Shown piece after piece: positions 37,391 through 46,265 of a DNA stretch of 64,000 nucleotides (its first letter is position 1; every line of letters begins with the position of its first letter). The position numbers and the translations under genes are program-made. Under the pieces are notes generated by a model. The model worked only from the letters and a program-made list of their open reading frames with translations. It did not search any database and had not been told where the DNA came from. This stretch comes from Ephemeroptericola cinctiostellae (GTDB lineage: Bacteria > Pseudomonadota > Gammaproteobacteria > Burkholderiales > Burkholderiaceae): positions 1,798,001-1,862,000 of the forward strand of contig NZ_CP031124.1 in NCBI RefSeq assembly GCF_003339525.1, in the 5' to 3' direction.

Positions 37391-38629
37391 TCAATCCAAG
37401 GCCTGCGCCCAGTCAGCAACCAAATCATCAATGTGCTCAATGCCCACTGATACACGAATCAAACCATCGGTGATACCCCAATCCGCACGACGCTCAGCTG
37501 ACATCTCAGCATATATGGTTTGAGCCACAGGCAATGCCATAGAGCGATTGTCACCCAGCCCTGTGGACATCATCACCACTTTTAGGGCATCAAGCACTTC
37601 AAATGGATGCTTTACTCCGTCTTTAATCGTGAATGACAATAAAGTCCCATAACCTTTACCAGCAAACAGCACATTCGCACGATCATGCTGCGGATGTTGT
37701 GGCAACCCTGGATAGTCCACATGTTCAACGGCAGGATGTGCAAGCAGCCATTGCGCCAACATCAAGGCATTACGGCATGCACGTTCACTGCGCAAGAAAA
37801 ATGTTTCCAATCCCAATGCAATTTGTTGAGCAGAATCAGCCGACAACGCCCCACCAATATCGCGTAAACCTTTTTTGCGCAACTGCAATAAACCCCAATT
37901 TTTTGGATCCCCAACGCGGTAACCTTCAAAAATATTAGGGTAATTGGACCAATCAAATAAACCGGTATCGGTCAAAGAACCACCTAACACAGCGCCATGA
38001 CCTGCCAACCCCTTGGACAACGAGTTCATGACAATCGAAGCCCCACAATCTTTGGTGCGCAATAATGCAGGGGTCGACATGGTGGCATCCACCACATAAA
38101 CCAAACCTTGCGCTTTACACACATCTCCAATGCCCATTAAATCAGCAATTTGAGTGCGAGGATTGGCTAAGGTTTCAACGAAAACCATGCGCGTATTTGG
38201 TTGAATCGCGGCTTTCAGCTGCTCCACGTCGGTCACATCAACGTAGCTGATGGAAACACCATGCGCCGCCAATGTGCTGAACAAACTGGTTGTATTACCA
38301 AACAAATACTGACTTGCAACCAAATGATCACCATCTTTGAGCAAAGCCAAAATCACGGTCGAAATCGCCGCCATGCCAGTTGCAAAGCTGATCGTGCCAA
38401 TGCCTTGCTCAAGCAAATTGATTTGAGCTTCTAAGGCCGCAGTGGTTGGGTTGCCACCTCGGGCATAAGTAAAACCTGAACGTTTATTTTGAAAAGTGTC
38501 CGCAATGTCCTGTGCATGTTCATAACCCCATTGCACACTTTTATGAATGGGCTGATGCCCTGCGGCGTGTTCCGCACCGCGAAAACGGTCACTGTGTAAA
38601 AGCTGAGTTTGTGGATGAAGTGTATTCAT
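37391..38629 (-). CDS. Cys/Met metabolism PLP-dependent enzyme (MetZ/cystathionine synthase-lyase family)
   Basis: The 412-residue PLP enzyme has YARGGNPTTAALEAQINLLE (substrate/PLP region), ISFATGMAAIST, VYVVDATMSTPAL (PLP Asp) and the Schiff-base Lys in MNSLSKGLAGHG. In related bacteria the gene after purF is usually O-succinylhomoserine sulfhydrylase (metZ), which makes homocysteine. This protein is a divergent member: NSLSKGLAGHG replaces the usual S.TKYxxGH. Cystathionine gamma-synthase or a lyase role is therefore possible. GGAGG precedes the ATG. A structured 155-bp spacer separates it from purF. Confidence 0.75.
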   Translation of the reverse strand: MNTLHPQTQLLHSDRFRGAEHAAGHQPIHKSVQWGYEHAQDIADTFQNKRSGFTYARGGNPTTAALEAQINLLEQGIGTISFATGMAAISTVILALLKDGDHLVASQYLFGNTTSLFSTLAAHGVSISYVDVTDVEQLKAAIQPNTRMVFVETLANPRTQIADLMGIGDVCKAQGLVYVVDATMSTPALLRTKDCGASIVMNSLSKGLAGHGAVLGGSLTDTGLFDWSNYPNIFEGYRVGDPKNWGLLQLRKKGLRDIGGALSADSAQQIALGLETFFLRSERACRNALMLAQWLLAHPAVEHVDYPGLPQHPQHDRANVLFAGKGYGTLLSFTIKDGVKHPFEVLDALKVVMMSTGLGDNRSMALPVAQTIYAEMSAERRADWGITDGLIRVSVGIEHIDDLVADWAQALD

Positions 38630-38784
38630 AGCGCCTCCAAAAAATAAACCCCTACAAAATAAACGAAGGGGTCAAATACAAAATACAAAAAATGAGGTTG
38701 GACTCAGTCATGCCTAAAACATCTAAACATGACTTCACCCAAACTGAGCCACACATAATTATGGGAACTCACGTACACCATTTC
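38630..38784 (-). promoter_or_regulatory. structured spacer between purF and the PLP enzyme gene
   Basis: On the minus strand the purF stop is followed by nested stems, CTCAGT/ACTGAG enclosing GTCATG/CATGAC (38707-38712 with 38728-38733). Next comes a terminator-like hairpin ACCCCT/AGGGGT (38648-38653 with 38667-38672) ending in TTTATTTTTT just before the Shine-Dalgarno. This may be the purF terminator plus a leader controlling the downstream gene. No known riboswitch consensus was recognised. Confidence 0.45.
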
Positions 38785-40281
38785 TTAGACTGATTTGGCT
38801 TCAACCGCTTTGACCTTGTTTTGTTCAAGCGCATCCAGATAAGCCATATCAATGTCACCTGTAATGTATTCACCATTAAAACAAGAAGCATCAAATGCCA
38901 TCAATGCGCCATTGCTCACCGAACACACTGCGGCCTCAAGTGCGCTTAAATCTTGATAAATGACTTTATCGGCCGTGATGGCAAGGCTCACAGCATCGGC
39001 ATCTTTGTTATGGGCAATCAACTCAGTGCGTGTGGGCATATCAATGCCATACACATTTGGGTATTTAACAGCAGGGGCGGCAGAAGCAAAATACACTTTT
39101 TTTGCACCCGACTCACGCGCCAACGCGACGATTTCTCGGCTGGTGGTGCCACGAACAATCGAATCGTCCACCAACAACACATTTTTGCCATTGAATTCAC
39201 TAGGCATGGGCGTCAGTTTTTGACGAACCGATTTTTTACGGGTTTCTTGACCAGGCATGATGAATGTGCGGCCAATGTAACGGTTCTTGATGAAGCCTTC
39301 ACGGTACGGTAAGCCCAAAACCATCGCCAGTTGCATGGCACATGGACGTGATGTGTCTGGAATGGGCATGACCACATCAATGTCATTGATGTCCAACTCA
39401 GCACGAATTTTATCAGCCAATGTTTCACCCATTGCCAAGCGTGCACTGTAAACCGATGTCCCATCAATCACTGAATCTGGACGGGCAAAATAAACATATT
39501 CAAACAAACATGGGTTCAATCGAGCTTGCATGCCTTCAGGCACACACACACGGCTGCGAATTTCACCATCAAAACCAATCCAAATGGCTTCACCTGGAGC
39601 GATGTCACGCACTGTTTTATAACCAACGCCTTCCAACGCAACGCTTTCAGACGACAACATGTATTCTTTATTGCCCTGCTCATCGATCCGTTCACCTAAA
39701 ACCAACGGGCGAATGCCGTTCAAATCACGAAAACCGAATAAAGCACGGCGTGCCACCATGCCCACACAAGCGTAAGCACCCAACACACGTTTATTGACTT
39801 GCGTCATGGCATCAAAAAACACTTCGGGTGTAAGGTCGTCTGTTTGCTTGATCGCATTATCCAGCTCATGTGCCAAAACATTGAGCAAAGCCTCTGAGTC
39901 AGAACCTGTATTGATGTGACGCTTATCAAGGCGAAACAACTCATCGCGAATTTCTTCAGTATTGGTCACATTGCCATTGTGAGCGATCACCAAACCATAC
40001 GGTGCATTCACATACAAAGGCTGCGCTTCTTCAAGGCTGTCCACATTACCAGCGGTGGGATAACGGACATGACCGATACCTGAATTGCCCAATAAATCAC
40101 GCATATTGCGCGTACGAAACACATCCCGCACCATGCCTTTATTTTTATGCATGAAAAAACGCTTGCCGTTTGCCGTCACCATGCCTGCGGCATCTTGACC
40201 ACGGTGCTGTAACAACAACAAAGCATCATAAATCAATTGATTGACAGGAGAGGAGGCGACGACGCCGATAACACCACACAT
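38785..40281 (-). CDS. purF: amidophosphoribosyltransferase
   Basis: The 498-residue enzyme makes phosphoribosylamine, the first step of purine synthesis. Cys2 (MCGVIGV) is the N-terminal glutaminase nucleophile; HNGNVTN and GSDSEALL are glutaminase motifs. The PRPP loop is NVLLVDDSIVRGTTSREIV (about 362-380). It is the short E. coli type without propeptide or iron-sulfur cluster. It follows the SPOR-protein gene after 79 bp; cvpA, normally between them, is absent. Confidence 0.96.
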   Translation of the reverse strand: MCGVIGVVASSPVNQLIYDALLLLQHRGQDAAGMVTANGKRFFMHKNKGMVRDVFRTRNMRDLLGNSGIGHVRYPTAGNVDSLEEAQPLYVNAPYGLVIAHNGNVTNTEEIRDELFRLDKRHINTGSDSEALLNVLAHELDNAIKQTDDLTPEVFFDAMTQVNKRVLGAYACVGMVARRALFGFRDLNGIRPLVLGERIDEQGNKEYMLSSESVALEGVGYKTVRDIAPGEAIWIGFDGEIRSRVCVPEGMQARLNPCLFEYVYFARPDSVIDGTSVYSARLAMGETLADKIRAELDINDIDVVMPIPDTSRPCAMQLAMVLGLPYREGFIKNRYIGRTFIMPGQETRKKSVRQKLTPMPSEFNGKNVLLVDDSIVRGTTSREIVALARESGAKKVYFASAAPAVKYPNVYGIDMPTRTELIAHNKDADAVSLAITADKVIYQDLSALEAAVCSVSNGALMAFDASCFNGEYITGDIDMAYLDALEQNKVKAVEAKSV

Positions 40282-40360
40282 AATCTAACTTTCAAAATTT
40301 AAAAAAAAGGTCATACCCATTCAAGCCATCCGTCAAGATCACTGAATGTAAAAAATCCAA

Positions 40361-41173
40361 TTACGGCTTTGCCGCTGGCGTCAATGGGATCACCACTGGA
40401 TTTTTTGCAGCACCCTTGGCTTTGTTTGCGGCCAATTGTGCATCTGTTTGATTGTTAAAAGGCCCCAAGCGAACACGGGTTTTACTGACACCATCCACAG
40501 TCACCGTTTCGCGCGAAGCTTTTACACCTGCGGCAGATAAGCGTTTGAGTAAAGCATTCAGCTCACCAGCATCACTCACAATGCCAATATGAACCACATA
40601 CTTGGATTTGCCCTCAGTTGTGCCCGCGGGCACTTCCGTTTTCAGCTCTGGCTTTACCTCTGCTTTTGCTTCGGCTTTCACCTCGGACTTTACTTCTGGC
40701 TTGGTGACAAGCGCAGCATTTTTTTCAGTTGCTTTGTCCAGACTCGCGTCCGCTGGTTTTACGACATCGGCCACTGCTGGAGTCACTGTGTCAGTGGCTC
40801 GAGGATTTTTCACCTCAAACTGTAGGTTTTTGTCTGGCACATTGACATTGACATTCGGCGCAGCCAGCTTACGGCTGTCATCAAATACCCACGGCAAAAT
40901 CACAAAAGCAGTTGCCAACAGCACTAAAGCACCAATCAAACGACGGCGTGCTCGTACTTTTAAATCATTCAATTGCACTTCTTCGTTATACACAGCACTG
41001 GTATCCGCCTGTGTCGCACGTCGAGGTGCAGGCCGAATTGAGCGCAAGGTTTCATTCGAAGCAGCATCCCCACCAATGCCAAGTTCACTGCGAATATCGG
41101 TGCTGCGTCGGCGCGATGGTGCACGCGGTGTGACCTCTGGTGCGTCTGTTTCTTTCTTGTTTTTGAACCACAT
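40361..41173 (-). CDS. SPOR-domain cell-division protein (DedD-like)
   Basis: The 270-residue protein has a basic cytoplasmic N-terminus (about 1-75), one membrane helix (RRLIGALVLLATAFVILPWVF, about 78-98), a Lys/Glu/Ala-rich periplasmic spacer with KSEVKAEAKAEVKPE-type repeats, and a C-terminal SPOR domain (KYVVHIGIVSDAGELNALLKRLSAAGVKA, then TRVRLGPFNNQTDAQLAANKAK). SPOR domains bind denuded septal peptidoglycan. Position between folC and purF is the usual place for dedD in this group. Confidence 0.87.
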   Translation of the reverse strand: MWFKNKKETDAPEVTPRAPSRRRSTDIRSELGIGGDAASNETLRSIRPAPRRATQADTSAVYNEEVQLNDLKVRARRRLIGALVLLATAFVILPWVFDDSRKLAAPNVNVNVPDKNLQFEVKNPRATDTVTPAVADVVKPADASLDKATEKNAALVTKPEVKSEVKAEAKAEVKPELKTEVPAGTTEGKSKYVVHIGIVSDAGELNALLKRLSAAGVKASRETVTVDGVSKTRVRLGPFNNQTDAQLAANKAKGAAKNPVVIPLTPAAKP

Positions 41174-41354
41174 GGCCAGCCTTTTTTCCTAAAAAATCAT
41201 GTGTAAATCGCAAAAGTAACATTGTTTTTGCGATGTTTAAAGTCAAAGATTTTAAATGAGCATCCACACAAAATCTGATGAAAATTGCCTCCCCTTAAAC
41301 AAGAAAAAGCTCGAATGATGTGTGGTTTTGCCTGCATCAATGACTTGAAATGCA

Positions 41355-42701
41355 TCAATTCATACGCGGCATACCCAGAAGTGCTTGCTCAATCGTAACG
41401 AATGATCCGAAAATGATAATTCTATCATTAGCAGCCACCGTCGTGGCTAAATGCGTTAATGCATCTTTGACACTGACATGCTTTTGCACCGTGTGATCCT
41501 CATCCTCCACGAAGCCCGCATCAATTAAAGCGTCGTGTAGCTGTTCGGCGCTGGCCGCGCGCGATCCAAGCAAATTGCATAAATGCCAATGGTCAATTTG
41601 ACCCCGCATGATCCGCAAAACCTGCACAATATCTTTGTCGGCCATCGCCCCAAAAACCGCATGTGTGTATGGCGCATAACCCATTTGAGCAATATTTTTC
41701 GCCAAAACACGTGCTGCATGTGGGTTGTGTGCCACATCCAATACGGTGACGGGCTGTCCTGGCAACACTTGAAAACGGGCACGCACCACCGCATTCGCCA
41801 ACCCCAAACGCACGGCTTGCTGAGGCACAGGCAAGATTTCATTCAAAGCATCCAACGCCGCCAATGCTGCACTGGCATTCGCCAGTTGATAATCCCCACG
41901 CATAGCGGGCATCGCCAAGCTGTTGCGCCGCGTGTGCTCACCGACAAAACGCCATTGTTTGCGTTGATCGTCTTGCACCACGGTGAAATCAAAATCTTGA
42001 TGAATGCGTTTTAAATCAGCACCAATCGCAGCGGCGTGGTCGATTAAACGTTGTGGCGGATGGTCATCTGCGCAAATGGCAGGCCTATTGGCACGGAAAA
42101 TTCCCGCCTTTTCAAAACCAATGGCTTCTCGCGTGTCACCCAAAAAGCCCACATGGTCAATGTCCACATTGGTGACCACACTGCACATGGGCTCAAAGAC
42201 ATTACAAGCATCTAGGCGCCCACCTAAGCCAACCTCCAACACCACCACGTCAGGCTTCTGGGCATCAAACCAACACATAATGGCCAACAAAGTGAACTCA
42301 AAATACGATAACGAAATACCAGGTTCGACTTCACACGCATCGTGCACCATTTGAAAATAGGGCAACAATTCTGACTCAAGCGCATCCTTCCCAGTCCAAC
42401 GTGCACGTTCAGTAAACTCAATGATGTGCGGTGATGTGTGACAGCCCACCTTGTAACCTGCCGCCAACAGCATCTGCTCCAAAAAAGCACACGTTGACCC
42501 TTTGCCATTGGTGCCACCCACGGTGATGATCGGATAATCTAAAGTCAGTGCAGAACTGGCTTCTAAACGTTCTTTCACGGTGCGTACACGATCCAAACTC
42601 AAATCAATTGGCTTGGTATGAGCGGTTTCGAGATGGGTAAGCCATTCGGGCAAAGAGGGAAAAGCAAAAGGCATATTTAAATTCGCAGACAGCGGGCTCA
42701 T
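41355..42701 (-). CDS. folC: dihydrofolate synthase / folylpolyglutamate synthase
   Basis: The 448-residue Mur-ligase-fold enzyme adds glutamate to dihydropteroate and to folates. The ATP loop is ITVGGTNGKGSTCAFLEQ (about 60-77); TSPHIIEFTERARW and NVDIDHVGFLGDTREAIGFEKAGIFR are family signatures. The DVAHNPHAARVLAKNI motif lies in the C-terminal domain. The start is uncertain: ATG 42701 is used, while GTG 42707 adds two residues; neither has a strong ribosome site. It lies about 100 bp after accD in the same direction. Confidence 0.93.
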   Translation of the reverse strand: MSPLSANLNMPFAFPSLPEWLTHLETAHTKPIDLSLDRVRTVKERLEASSALTLDYPIITVGGTNGKGSTCAFLEQMLLAAGYKVGCHTSPHIIEFTERARWTGKDALESELLPYFQMVHDACEVEPGISLSYFEFTLLAIMCWFDAQKPDVVVLEVGLGGRLDACNVFEPMCSVVTNVDIDHVGFLGDTREAIGFEKAGIFRANRPAICADDHPPQRLIDHAAAIGADLKRIHQDFDFTVVQDDQRKQWRFVGEHTRRNSLAMPAMRGDYQLANASAALAALDALNEILPVPQQAVRLGLANAVVRARFQVLPGQPVTVLDVAHNPHAARVLAKNIAQMGYAPYTHAVFGAMADKDIVQVLRIMRGQIDHWHLCNLLGSRAASAEQLHDALIDAGFVEDEDHTVQKHVSVKDALTHLATTVAANDRIIIFGSFVTIEQALLGMPRMN

Positions 42702-42802
42702 GAACACTCAGTGCAGCTTGAGGTCAATACCCATCAATAAAAATCCGCCATTCGCTTATGGGCAAAATGACGGAGGGTGCTTCGACACAGGTCAGCAGGC
42801 CA

Positions 42803-43669
42803 TTAATTAAAAGCCGCATCCGACTGTCGACGCAACAACGCAATCACACGTGCAATTTCTTCACGCATGTGTAAGCGGTTAACAATCATGTCCAAAGCGC
42901 CCTTTTCCAACAAAAACTCAGAGCGTTGGAAGCCTTCAGGCAATTTCTCACGAACCGTTTGTTCAATCACGCGAGGTCCTGCGAAGCCAATCAAAGCCTT
43001 GGGCTCAGCCATCACGACATCCCCCAAGAAAGCAAAACTTGCCGACACGCCCCCCATGGTGGGGTCCGTCAATACGCTGATGAATGGCAAACGTTTTTCT
43101 GCGAGCAGTGTCAATGCAGCTGTGGTTTTCGCCATTTGCATGAGCGACATCAAAGCCTCTTGCATACGCGCCCCACCCGAAGCCGTAAAGCAAATGAAAG
43201 CACATTTGTGTTCGATGGCATAACGCACACCCCGCACAAAGCGCTCACCCACCACAGAACCCATCGAGCCGCCCATGAACTCAAACTCAAATGCGGCAAC
43301 CACCACATCTTGTCCCATGATCGTACCAGCTTGCACAACCAAAGCATCCGATTCTTTGGTTTGTTTGGTGGCCTCAGTTAAACGATCGGTGTATTTACGA
43401 CTGTCTTTGAATTTCAACGTATCAATCGGCTTAACCTCTTGGCCAATCTCAACACGCCCTGCTTCATCCAGCAATTTGTTGATCCGTGCACGCGCATTGA
43501 TGCGCAAATGATGGTCACATTTTGGGCAAACATGTTGGTTGCTTTCCAAATCAGCACCATACAATACCTCATCGCATGATGGGCATTTGACCCATAAACC
43601 TTCAGGCACGACTTTTTTCGCTTCTGAGGTTTGAATGCGCGGAGGCAAAATCTTTTCTAACCAACTCAT
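42803..43669 (-). CDS. accD: acetyl-CoA carboxylase carboxyltransferase subunit beta
   Basis: The 288-residue protein has the N-terminal zinc ribbon (Cys 29, 32, 48, 51 in VKCPSC...HVCPKC) and a crotonase-like carboxyltransferase fold with [19 protein letters not shown] and [34 protein letters not shown]. With AccA it transfers CO2 from biotin to acetyl-CoA for fatty acid synthesis. AGGAG precedes the ATG. It heads the accD-folC-SPOR-purF series. Confidence 0.96.
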   Translation of the reverse strand: MSWLEKILPPRIQTSEAKKVVPEGLWVKCPSCDEVLYGADLESNQHVCPKCDHHLRINARARINKLLDEAGRVEIGQEVKPIDTLKFKDSRKYTDRLTEATKQTKESDALVVQAGTIMGQDVVVAAFEFEFMGGSMGSVVGERFVRGVRYAIEHKCAFICFTASGGARMQEALMSLMQMAKTTAALTLLAEKRLPFISVLTDPTMGGVSASFAFLGDVVMAEPKALIGFAGPRVIEQTVREKLPEGFQRSEFLLEKGALDMIVNRLHMREEIARVIALLRRQSDAAFN

Positions 43670-43795
43670 GTTGAACTCCTATGTGTTTTGCTATTATAGT
43701 CAATCGAAACTGTTTCAGTTTCTTTTTTTAACATGCATTTGCGTTCGCTGGTGCACCCACCACCATAGATCAAACACTTTACATGATGAATTGAC

Positions 43796-44122
43796 TTAAA
43801 ATGGCATTTTGAAACCAGCGGGCATGTTCATACCGGCCGTTAGACCGCTCATGCGCTCTGATGTCGTTGCTTCTGCACGGCGCACGGCATCATTCATGGC
43901 AGCAGCCACAAGGTCTTCCAACATGTCTTTGTCATCAGCCAGCAACGATGGATCAATGACCACACGCTTCACATCGTGTTTGCAAGTCATGGTGATTTTA
44001 ACCAAACCTGCACCCGATTGACCTTCAACCTCAACTGTTGCCAATTCATCTTGGGCTTTTTTCATGTCATCTTGCATTTTTTGAGCTTGTTTCATCAGGC
44101 CTGCGAGTTGATTTTTCATCAT
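43796..44122 (-). CDS. ybaB: YbaB/EbfC nucleoid-associated protein
   Basis: The 108-residue protein opens [28 protein letters not shown], the dimerising helix, followed by the beta core [30 protein letters not shown] and the PAGFKMPF tail. It binds DNA non-specifically as a tweezer-like dimer. It follows dnaX as usual; recR, normally third in this group, is not present after it. Confidence 0.95.
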   Translation of the reverse strand: MMKNQLAGLMKQAQKMQDDMKKAQDELATVEVEGQSGAGLVKITMTCKHDVKRVVIDPSLLADDKDMLEDLVAAAMNDAVRRAEATTSERMSGLTAGMNMPAGFKMPF

Positions 44123-44220
44123 GATATTGAATTCCTCTGGTTAGTCGTTGTTCATCGTTTCTTAATGTGTCACACATTGTGTCAACAAAAGCGAATGGTG
44201 TCATATTATTTTAAAGCATG

Positions 44221-44811
44221 TCAAGTTGCTTGTACTGAACTTGGAATCAGCATGCCGTCCAGCTCATGAATAAGTGCATGAATGGTGGGGTCTTCAGCGA
44301 CCAATTTTTGCGCACCTTCAAGCTCAACAGCGCGTGCCTGCGCTTTCTCACTGGCGGGTGTCGCAGCCACACTGCCCAAATGTACTTTTAAGTGACGTTT
44401 TTTGTCAGTGAAGTATACATTTAAGCGCTTTTCCAAGCCCGACACAGCAATCGGACTGGTTGCCAACATGCGGTTTTCACAACGCAATTCTATGTTTTTG
44501 TCGTCAAAAACCATCAATTCACTTTGTTGCGCCAATTGCTTTTCCAAACCACGGACATGCAACTTATCCACCAAACTCGCCCATTCGTGCGGCTGTACAT
44601 GCTCAGGTGCAATGTGTGGCACGTTCACAGGCTCACTGAATGTGGTCACGGCATCGTGGCGATCATCCACCCACTCCATCGGCGGCTCAGGTGCCACCAC
44701 AGACTCGTGGTGCACTGTGCGTTTTTTCAATGGAACTTTGGGCTCAACATTCGGCGCAACAGAAGACGCAACAGGCACAACTGCTGCAAGTGGAGCTGCT
44801 GCGCTTATGGC
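44221..44811 (-). CDS. dnaX: DNA polymerase III tau-specific C-terminal region (reached by -1 frameshift)
   Basis: This is the -1 frame continuation of dnaX. After the slip at 44811-44817 it reads on as AISAAAPLAAVVPVASS, a Pro/Ala/Val linker with KKR, then a C-terminal domain (EWASLVDKLHVRGLEKQLAQQSELMVFDDKNIELRCE ... HLKVHLGS). That domain matches the DnaX/tau C-terminus that binds polymerase alpha and DnaB helicase. It adds 196 residues to the 370 before the slip, giving tau of about 566. No independent start with a ribosome site is evident, although a GTG at 44778 is in frame. Confidence 0.8.
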   Translation of the reverse strand, partial: AISAAAPLAAVVPVASSVAPNVEPKVPLKKRTVHHESVVAPEPPMEWVDDRHDAVTTFSEPVNVPHIAPEHVQPHEWASLVDKLHVRGLEKQLAQQSELMVFDDKNIELRCENRMLATSPIAVSGLEKRLNVYFTDKKRHLKVHLGSVAATPASEKAQARAVELEGAQKLVAEDPTIHALIHELDGMLIPSSVQAT

Positions 44812-44830
44812 TTTTTTACTGTTATTGCCT
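44775..44830 (-). promoter_or_regulatory. programmed -1 frameshift signal in dnaX
   Basis: The slippery heptamer A AAA AAG (44817-44811) is in the correct phase (GTA AAA AAG). Six bases later an 11-bp stem with one mismatch forms: 44804-44794 with 44785-44775, loop of eight. An AAGG sequence lies ten bases upstream of the heptamer, a spacing like the E. coli stimulator. Zero-frame reading ends at TAA 44807-44805, two codons past the slip. Confidence 0.8.
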
Positions 44831-45920
44831 TATCTTTTGTGGGTGCAAAGGCCAGCAAGCGCAACAACATCATGGTGAAACCCGCTTGCGCATCAGGTGC
44901 GAGGTGCAGTTGCTCACGGCTGTTGGTGACGATGCTGTAATACAATTGCACTTCGTCCGCCCCCAACTGAGGGGATAAATCAGCAATCACAGCTGCAAGC
45001 TGCACATCATCGGTCTGTGCACTCGGCACCACCTGTGCCAAACTGATCCGATACAGCACTTGCGCCAATTCAACTGTTGCGTCATAGAATGAAGTGGAAG
45101 ATGCAGCCATTTGTTCAGCAATCGCCACCAAGGCCGCTCCATTTTTGGCAATCAATGCGCGCAAAATGGCTTCAATCTGGGCACTATCGGTGCTGCCAAG
45201 CATATCACGCACTGCGTCCACCGTGATGTTCGAGCGGCTGAATGCAATTGCTTGGTCGGTCAATGACAGCGCATCACGCATGCTGCCTTGAGCGCCTTTG
45301 GCCAAAACATTTAAAGCGGGTGCTTCAAAAGCAACATGCTCTTCTGTCAAAATATGAGTGAGGTGCGCAACGATGTCCGCTGGTGGCATTTGCTTGAGGT
45401 TAAATTGCAAGCAACGCGACAACACCGTTGGTAATATTTTTTGTGGATCGGTCGTGGCGAGGATGAACAGCACATGCGCAGGTGGCTCTTCCAATGTTTT
45501 TAAAAGCGCATTGAATGCTGACTTCGAGAGCATGTGCACCTCGTCAATCAAATACACTTTGTAACGTCCTGCAGTTGGCATATAAACTGCATTTTCAATG
45601 AGTTGGCGCATGTCGTCGACGCCTGTGTTGCTCGCAGCATCAATTTCAAGCAGGTCAACAAAACGACCCGCATCGATTTCCAAACAAGCTTCACATTCAC
45701 CGCATGGTGTTGCGGAGATGCCTTTTTCACAGTTCAATGACTTGGCTAAAATCCGCGCAATGGTGGTTTTACCCACCCCGCGCGTGCCTGTAAACAAATA
45801 CGCATGATGCAAGCGTTGTTCCGTTAAGGCGTGGGTCAATGCTTTGACCACATGTGCTTGCCCAACAAGGGATGCAAAATCCCGTGGCCGCCATTTACGC
45901 GCTAAAACTTGAGAGCTCAT
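44805..45920 (-). CDS. dnaX: DNA polymerase III gamma form / N-terminal part of tau
   Basis: The 371-residue zero-frame product is the AAA+ clamp-loader motor: QVLARKWRPRDFASLVGQAHVV, Walker A FTGTRGVGKTTIA, zinc-binding Cys set (CEKG...CGECEAC), Walker B VYLIDEVHMLS, sensor 1 ILATTDPQKI and sensor 2 GSMRDALSLTDQAI. Domain III ends close to the stop, so this truncated form equals gamma. The start is placed at ATG 45920 (MSSQVLARKWRP) by family alignment; an in-frame ATG at 45929 adds three residues. The tau C-terminus lies in the -1 frame downstream. Confidence 0.9.
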   Translation of the reverse strand: MSSQVLARKWRPRDFASLVGQAHVVKALTHALTEQRLHHAYLFTGTRGVGKTTIARILAKSLNCEKGISATPCGECEACLEIDAGRFVDLLEIDAASNTGVDDMRQLIENAVYMPTAGRYKVYLIDEVHMLSKSAFNALLKTLEEPPAHVLFILATTDPQKILPTVLSRCLQFNLKQMPPADIVAHLTHILTEEHVAFEAPALNVLAKGAQGSMRDALSLTDQAIAFSRSNITVDAVRDMLGSTDSAQIEAILRALIAKNGAALVAIAEQMAASSTSFYDATVELAQVLYRISLAQVVPSAQTDDVQLAAVIADLSPQLGADEVQLYYSIVTNSREQLHLAPDAQAGFTMMLLRLLAFAPTKDKAITVKKP

Positions 45921-46069
45921 AGAATCCATATCGCAAAAGTGAAACCTTACTTTTGCGATGTGTTGATTGATGGCCTTGCGCGAAGCACGCGGCGACTCAG
46001 CATGATCACCACTTTAACAGGGACACAATCAACACAGCGCAAGCCGCAGGCATGCTCGTTATGAAAAAA

Positions 46070-46105
46070 TTAATGGGGCGACGACTTGCGTCGTCGCCCC
46101 ATTAA
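46070..46105 (-). terminator. terminator of ffs
   Basis: A perfect 16-bp stem (46070-46085 with 46090-46105) with a four-base loop is followed on the minus strand by TTTTTT. It ends the 4.5S RNA transcript before dnaX. Confidence 0.92.
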
Positions 46106-46115
46106 GGAATTTTAA

Positions 46116-46211
46116 GGCGAGCCTGAACTTCGGCACTTATGGATAACAGCTGTGGCTGCTTTCTTCCGAACCTGACCCGATTCACTGCCCCACAATGCGA
46201 AGGGACCCGCC
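46116..46211 (-). ncRNA. ffs: 4.5S RNA of the signal recognition particle
   Basis: The 96-nt RNA has the universally conserved domain IV loop (GGTCAGGTTCGGAAGAAAGC then AGCC), which binds Ffh. Its ends pair, GGCGGGUC with GGCUCGCC, closing the long rod. A perfect -10 box TATAAT (46219-46224) lies eight bases upstream and a strong terminator follows. Position just upstream of dnaX is the conserved betaproteobacterial location. Confidence 0.93.
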
Positions 46212-46218
46212 AGTGCGA

Positions 46219-46224
46219 ATTATA
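46219..46224 (-). promoter_or_regulatory. -10 element of the ffs promoter
   Basis: A consensus TATAAT stands eight bases before the RNA's 5' end. No good -35 was found at 16-18 bp; the expected place is CG-rich. Confidence 0.65.
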
Positions 46225-46265
46225 GCACGAAAAATTATTTTCGCGCGCAGCAAAATCCACGGTTT

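Noticed and set aside
44221..45920. dnaX as a broken pseudogene
   Set aside because: The gene is essential, both frames are fully conserved, and the break coincides with a phased slippery site and stem-loop, so programmed frameshifting or a homopolymer read error is more likely.
46116..46211. The conserved RNA upstream of dnaX as a riboswitch
   Set aside because: The domain IV core and end pairing identify it as 4.5S SRP RNA, with its own promoter and terminator.
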